Source: Waddlia sp964635295 (GTDB lineage: Bacteria; Chlamydiota; Chlamydiia; Chlamydiales; Waddliaceae). From it: a stretch of 15,823 nt of DNA. The notes below the pieces were generated by a model, which searched no databases, was not told where the DNA came from, and saw only the letters and a list, made by a program, of their open reading frames with translations. Shown piece by piece: positions 12,380 through 15,823 of the stretch. Each line of letters begins with the position of its first letter. Position 1 is the stretch's first letter. The DNA is taken from the NCBI GenBank assembly GCA_964635295.1, contig CAZWOB010000050.1, positions 1-15,823 on the forward strand, in the 5' to 3' direction. A program made the translations under genes and the position numbers.

Positions 12380-14161
12380 ATGGACCCTCTTAGACATCTT
12401 CCTGATGTACTGCATAGTTTTAATGAACGGCCCAGACAAAGCCAGGCTTTCAACTATATGAAAGATGGCAAATGGTTCCACCTATCCACTGAACAAGTTG
12501 TCAATCAAGTGGAAAGCCTTGCTCTCTGCCTGAAAGAGCAGGGGCTGCAAAAGGGAGAGCGCGTTGGCCTATACGCTAAATCCTCACCCTACTGGAGCAT
12601 TATCGATTTTGCTATCACATTGGCGGGCGGGGTCACTGTCCCTTTCTTTTCAAACCTTTCCCAAAGACATTTTGTCTATGAAGTGGAGCAATCAAAGCCA
12701 AAGTGGCTGTTCGTTGGAGACCAGGAGGATTGGGACCACATCAAGGCGTACAAAGACAAGTTTGAATCGACAATCGGCATTGAACGGGGAGCTTACGAAC
12801 ACACTGACCACAACTTCTATGAATGGGTAGAAATAGGGATGAACATCCTGAAAGAAACACCCTATCAGATAGAGATCCTGAAACAAGCAGTCCATCCCGA
12901 TGACGTCGCCACCATTATTTATTCAAGCGGAAGCACAGGCAGCCCAAAAGGAGTAGAACTGACCCACCGGAACCTTGTCAGCATCGTCAACATGGACGAT
13001 TTCCGACTCAGAGGAAATGATAAGTATTTAAGCATCCTTCCCTTGCCCCACATCTTTGCCAAGCAAATCCACTTGATCATGACTGCATGGGGCGTTCCGA
13101 TCTATTTTCTCAACGACCTCACTAAGATCACCTCAGTCACAACGGCAATCCCGATCACGCGGATGATTGTTGTTCCGCGCATTTTGGAAAAAGCCTACTC
13201 AAAAATGTTGGAAAAAATACAGAGAAGCGGTCCCATCAAACGCTTTATCGGCACGTGGGCGTTCAATCTTGCCCATCGGGAAGATGACTGGATAAAAAAA
13301 CTGTTTTTTCCAATCGCCGACAAATTGGTCTATTCCAAAATTCGAAACGCATTCGGCCCCCATTTCCACTCCATCCTGTCAGGCGGAGCTGCTTTGAACC
13401 CCCATTTGCACCGTTTCTACCTGACAGTCGGTATTCCGATCTTGCAGGGTTGGGGGTTGACTGAAGGATCATGCATCGCTGTGAACAGGCTGGAAAATAA
13501 TAAGATCGGAACCGTCGGCCCTCCCGTCCCCGGAGTGCAGTTTAAGATCAGCGAAGACGGGGAAGTGCTGGCACACAGCCCGACCGTGATGAAAGGATAC
13601 TATCTCAACCCGGACGCTACAAGAAAGACAATCGACCCGGAAGGGTGGCTTCACACAGGCGACCACGGATACCTGGATGAGGACGGTCACCTGGTCATCC
13701 AGGGACGGATAACTGAAGCCTTTAAAACTTCCCAGGGGGAGTATGTTTCGCCCGTCCCTATTGAGCAAAAGCTTTCAGAATCTCCATTGATCGACATGGC
13801 GATGGTGATCGGAGAAAGCAGGCCCTATCCATCAGTCCTGCTGTTCCCGGATTTTCCAGCGGTCGAACACCTGAAAGAGAAAAGAAACTGCATAGGAATG
13901 GATGACGAGGCATTTCTGAAAACAGAGGAAATTGTCGAAGAGGTCAGGCATCTCATCGAACAAATTAATCAATCTCTCGATCACTGGCAGAAGATCAGGG
14001 ACTTCCGCTTCATTCTCACACCGCCAACCATCGACGGCAGGGAATTGACGCCGACAATGAAACTGCGCCGTAAAATTATTTTGGAGAAGTATCCGGACGT
14101 TATCGAAGACATTTATCAGAACGGTCCTGCTCTCTTCGTCGAAAAAGAAGTTTCTATTTAA
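12380..14161 (+). CDS. Long-chain fatty-acid--CoA ligase (AMP-forming, FadD15/ACSL type)
   Basis: The product is 593 residues, typical of FadD15-like acyl-CoA synthetases. It activates a fatty acid with ATP to acyl-AMP and then to acyl-CoA, feeding phospholipid synthesis. Motifs in order: ATP loop YSSGSTGSPKG (181-191), LPHIFAKQIHLIM, SGGAALNPHLHRF, QGWGLTEG (356-363), MKGYYLNPDATRKT, HTGDHGYLDEDG with ribose-binding D428, the hinge GRITEAFKTSQGEYVSPVP, and the C-terminal catalytic lysine K561 in LTPTMKLRRK. The GEYVS stretch resembles eukaryotic and FadD15-type long-chain enzymes rather than E. coli FadD. ATG 12380 has only a poor Shine-Dalgarno, but no better in-frame start precedes it. No signal peptide or clear membrane segment is seen. 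The exact acyl substrate cannot be told. Confidence 0.9.
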   Translation: MDPLRHLPDVLHSFNERPRQSQAFNYMKDGKWFHLSTEQVVNQVESLALCLKEQGLQKGERVGLYAKSSPYWSIIDFAITLAGGVTVPFFSNLSQRHFVYEVEQSKPKWLFVGDQEDWDHIKAYKDKFESTIGIERGAYEHTDHNFYEWVEIGMNILKETPYQIEILKQAVHPDDVATIIYSSGSTGSPKGVELTHRNLVSIVNMDDFRLRGNDKYLSILPLPHIFAKQIHLIMTAWGVPIYFLNDLTKITSVTTAIPITRMIVVPRILEKAYSKMLEKIQRSGPIKRFIGTWAFNLAHREDDWIKKLFFPIADKLVYSKIRNAFGPHFHSILSGGAALNPHLHRFYLTVGIPILQGWGLTEGSCIAVNRLENNKIGTVGPPVPGVQFKISEDGEVLAHSPTVMKGYYLNPDATRKTIDPEGWLHTGDHGYLDEDGHLVIQGRITEAFKTSQGEYVSPVPIEQKLSESPLIDMAMVIGESRPYPSVLLFPDFPAVEHLKEKRNCIGMDDEAFLKTEEIVEEVRHLIEQINQSLDHWQKIRDFRFILTPPTIDGRELTPTMKLRRKIILEKYPDVIEDIYQNGPALFVEKEVSI

Positions 14162-14175
14162 TCTTATTCTAATTA

Positions 14176-14181
14176 TATAAT
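14176..14181 (+). promoter_or_regulatory. Candidate -10 box for the pnt operon
   Basis: A perfect TATAAT lies in the 52-bp spacer between the acyl-CoA synthetase and pntAA, 32 bp before the ATG. No good -35 stands at the right distance (TCTATT at 17 bp, inside the end of the upstream gene), so it is only a candidate. Confidence 0.3.
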
Positions 14182-14213
14182 ACCGCTCTTTATATCCACA
14201 TTCGGAAATTAGA

Positions 14214-15341
14214 ATGCGTATTTTCATTCCTAAAGAGTCAGAAACTCGAATTTCTGTCATGCCTTCCTCGGTAGCCAAGCTGATCAAACTTGGAGCCACT
14301 GTCGAGATCGAACAGAACCTTGGAACTCCCCTCCATATTGACGATTCCCAGTACTCAGACCATGGTGCAGAAATCACCTCTGACCGGGAAAGCGCGCTCC
14401 AAAGAGCCGACCTGACACTCAAGTTAAATCCCCCTTCGCTCGATGATGTCAAGGCGATGAAAAAGGGAGCCAAATACCTGGGCTATCTCCATCCTTTTCA
14501 CTCCCCTGAGTTGATCGAAACGCTCAGGGAAGCGGGGGTAAGCGCAATGAGCGTTGAGATGATCCCTCGGACAACCATTGCTCAAAAAATGGACGCTTTA
14601 AGCTCGCAGGCGAGCCTTGCAGGATATGTCTCCGTGATCACCGCAGCCCAGCATCTTAATAAGATCTTCCCGATGATGGTAACCCCTTCCGGAACCATTC
14701 AACCGGCCCGCGTATTTGTCATCGGCGCCGGTGTTGCAGGCTTGCAGGCAATTGCCACAGCAAAGAGGCTTGGCGCCCGTGTGCAGGCATTTGATACAAG
14801 GCCTACGGTAGCTGAGCAGGTGCAGTCATTGGGAGCGAAATTCGTTAAAGTCGATTTGGGAGAGACCTCTCAAACGGAACAGGGATATGCCAAAGCGCTC
14901 ACTCCCGAGCAGCTGCAGCTGCAAAAAGAAGCGATGGCCAAGGTGTGCGCGCAGTCGGATGTGGTGATCACAACAGCGCAACTATTTGGAAGACGCGCAC
15001 CTTTGATCATCGATAATCAGATGATCGATATGATGGCGCCCGGAAGCCTTCTGGTCGACCTCGCAGTGGAATCCGGTGGGAATGTGGAAGGCGCGCTTCC
15101 CAATCAAATCGTTGATCGCAATGGAGTCAAAATTATCGGTCTCAGCAATTTCCCTGGAGAAGTTGCCTACAATGCCAGTGAGATGTACAGCAACAACCTG
15201 ACCAACTTCATCGAACACTTCTGGGATCGGGAAACCGTCACACTTCCTTTAAATTTGGATGACGAGATCATTTCCAAGTGTCTGATCACGCACCAGGGGG
15301 TAGTGGTCAACCCGCAATTTCAAACTTTGCAACCCGCATAG
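14214..15341 (+). CDS. pntAA: NAD(P) transhydrogenase subunit alpha part 1 (PntAA, NAD(H)-binding)
   Basis: The product is 375 residues, matching the separate domain-I subunit of three-gene transhydrogenases such as Rhodospirillum rubrum. It binds NAD(H) at the cytoplasmic face and passes hydride to NADP+ on the beta subunit. The start RIFIPKESETRISVMP is canonical; the loop with R119, Q124 and D127 (PRTTIAQKMDALSSQASLAG) holds the residues known to place the nicotinamide; the Rossmann motif is GAGVAG at 171-176, followed by AFDTRPTVAEQVQSLGAKF; the end VDLAVESGGNVEG and GEVAYNASEMYSNN are typical. An alanine dehydrogenase is the nearest alternative, but the following pntAB and pntB genes settle the call. 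ATG 14214 follows GGAAATTAG. Confidence 0.96.
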   Translation: MRIFIPKESETRISVMPSSVAKLIKLGATVEIEQNLGTPLHIDDSQYSDHGAEITSDRESALQRADLTLKLNPPSLDDVKAMKKGAKYLGYLHPFHSPELIETLREAGVSAMSVEMIPRTTIAQKMDALSSQASLAGYVSVITAAQHLNKIFPMMVTPSGTIQPARVFVIGAGVAGLQAIATAKRLGARVQAFDTRPTVAEQVQSLGAKFVKVDLGETSQTEQGYAKALTPEQLQLQKEAMAKVCAQSDVVITTAQLFGRRAPLIIDNQMIDMMAPGSLLVDLAVESGGNVEGALPNQIVDRNGVKIIGLSNFPGEVAYNASEMYSNNLTNFIEHFWDRETVTLPLNLDDEIISKCLITHQGVVVNPQFQTLQPA

Positions 15342-15351
15342 GAGCCCCTTC

Positions 15352-15642
15352 ATGGAATCGATCGGATTATTACTCTTTGTTTTTGTTCTTGCCGTGTTCA
15401 CAGGGTTTGAGCTCATCTCCAAAGTCCCTTCCCAACTGCATACCCCTCTCATGTCCGGGTCCAACGCCATTTCAGGAATCACGATCGTAGGAGCGATCAT
15501 CGCTGCCGGCTACCTTGGCGACAGTACACTGACGATCGTATTAGGCACACTGGCCGTCATTTTCGCCACCATCAATGTTGTCGGCGGGTACCTTGTCACA
15601 GACCGCATGTTAAAAATATTTAAACACAAAGATAGCAAATAG
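15352..15642 (+). CDS. pntAB: NAD(P) transhydrogenase subunit alpha part 2 (PntAB, membrane)
   Basis: The product is 96 residues with three hydrophobic segments at about 4-22, 41-56 and 58-83, the small membrane half of the alpha subunit. HTPLMSGSNAISGITIVGAI (30-49) is the family signature. With the membrane part of PntB it forms the proton channel that couples proton entry to NADPH formation. It starts 10 bp after pntAA behind an AGGAG, and ends 2 bp before pntB. The split from PntAA makes this the three-polypeptide version of the enzyme, unlike the fused PntA of E. coli. Confidence 0.95.
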   Translation: MESIGLLLFVFVLAVFTGFELISKVPSQLHTPLMSGSNAISGITIVGAIIAAGYLGDSTLTIVLGTLAVIFATINVVGGYLVTDRMLKIFKHKDSK

Positions 15643-15644
15643 CC

Positions 15645-15823
15645 ATGAACGTATACTTCGACTTCGCCTACATTCTCGCTTCCATCCTGTTTATCGTCGG
15701 TCTGAAAATGCTCAGTTCCGCTAAGACCGCGCGTCGGGGTAACGCTGTCTCTGCGGTTGGAATGTTGATCGCGATCTGCGCGACCCTCCTGTACAGCGGC
15801 CTCAGCTACACCTGGATCGCCAT
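15645..15823 (+). CDS. pntB: NAD(P) transhydrogenase subunit beta (PntB), N-terminal part only
   Basis: From ATG 15645 the frame is open to the window edge (59 codons). The sequence begins MNVYFDFAYILASILFIVGL, followed by KMLSSAKTARRGNAVSAVGM and a second hydrophobic stretch, which is the conserved PntB start. The full subunit (about 460 residues) would add the remaining membrane helices and the NADP(H)-binding domain beyond the window. It is spaced 2 bp from pntAB. Confidence 0.93.
   Translation, partial: MNVYFDFAYILASILFIVGLKMLSSAKTARRGNAVSAVGMLIAICATLLYSGLSYTWIA

Noticed and set aside
13832..14473. 213-codon minus-strand frame spanning the acyl-CoA synthetase end and pntAA start
   Set aside because: It crosses the ends of two clearly coding genes and the spacer between them, with no domain or ribosome-binding support.

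Overview
The window reads as a draft-assembly piece from a bacterium of the phylum Chlamydiota, most likely an environmental (Parachlamydia/Waddlia/Simkania-like) lineage rather than a Chlamydiaceae pathogen. The reasons are a GreA of 721 residues with a very long N-terminal extension, the order greA ... aspartate aminotransferase - mreC (which I recall from Chlamydia trachomatis CT636-CT638), a sufBCDS operon in the chlamydial order, and a eukaryotic-type SET-domain protein with an ankyrin-like N-terminus. The species assignment is inference; no rRNA is present. A run of 100 Ns (4986-5085) is an assembly gap that removes the start of sufB.

Left part (1-5145, all minus strand): an iron-sulfur cluster assembly operon, sufB-sufC-sufD-sufS, with gene junctions of +5 bp, 1-bp overlap and 4-bp overlap. 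It is followed by an 11-bp overlap into a threonylcarbamoyl-AMP synthase (tsaC/sua5) that runs off the left edge. Cysteine-derived sulfur from SufS would be built into clusters on the SufBCD scaffold; TsaC makes the precursor of the t6A modification of tRNA.

Middle part (5146-9745): a minus-strand ankyrin/SET protein, probably a secreted host-chromatin or host-protein methyltransferase, diverges from plus-strand greA. A good sigma70-type promoter for greA lies between them. greA is followed by rdgB (non-canonical NTP pyrophosphatase, 4-bp spacing), then a YacP/Rae1-like NYN nuclease, then a tRNA-Ala(GGC) whose promoter overlaps the end of the nuclease gene. An imperfect inverted repeat made of ACACAAAGA-type units fills much of the spacer after the tRNA.

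Right part (10025-15823, plus strand): aspartate/aromatic aminotransferase and mreC (4-bp overlap), an AT-rich 130-bp spacer, a long-chain acyl-CoA synthetase, and a three-subunit proton-translocating NAD(P) transhydrogenase operon pntAA-pntAB-pntB, the last cut by the window edge. mreC (cell-shape/peptidoglycan machinery), acyl activation and NADPH supply are compatible with an envelope and intermediary-metabolism neighbourhood. Most of the window is conserved housekeeping; the accessory signals are the SET protein and the inverted repeat.
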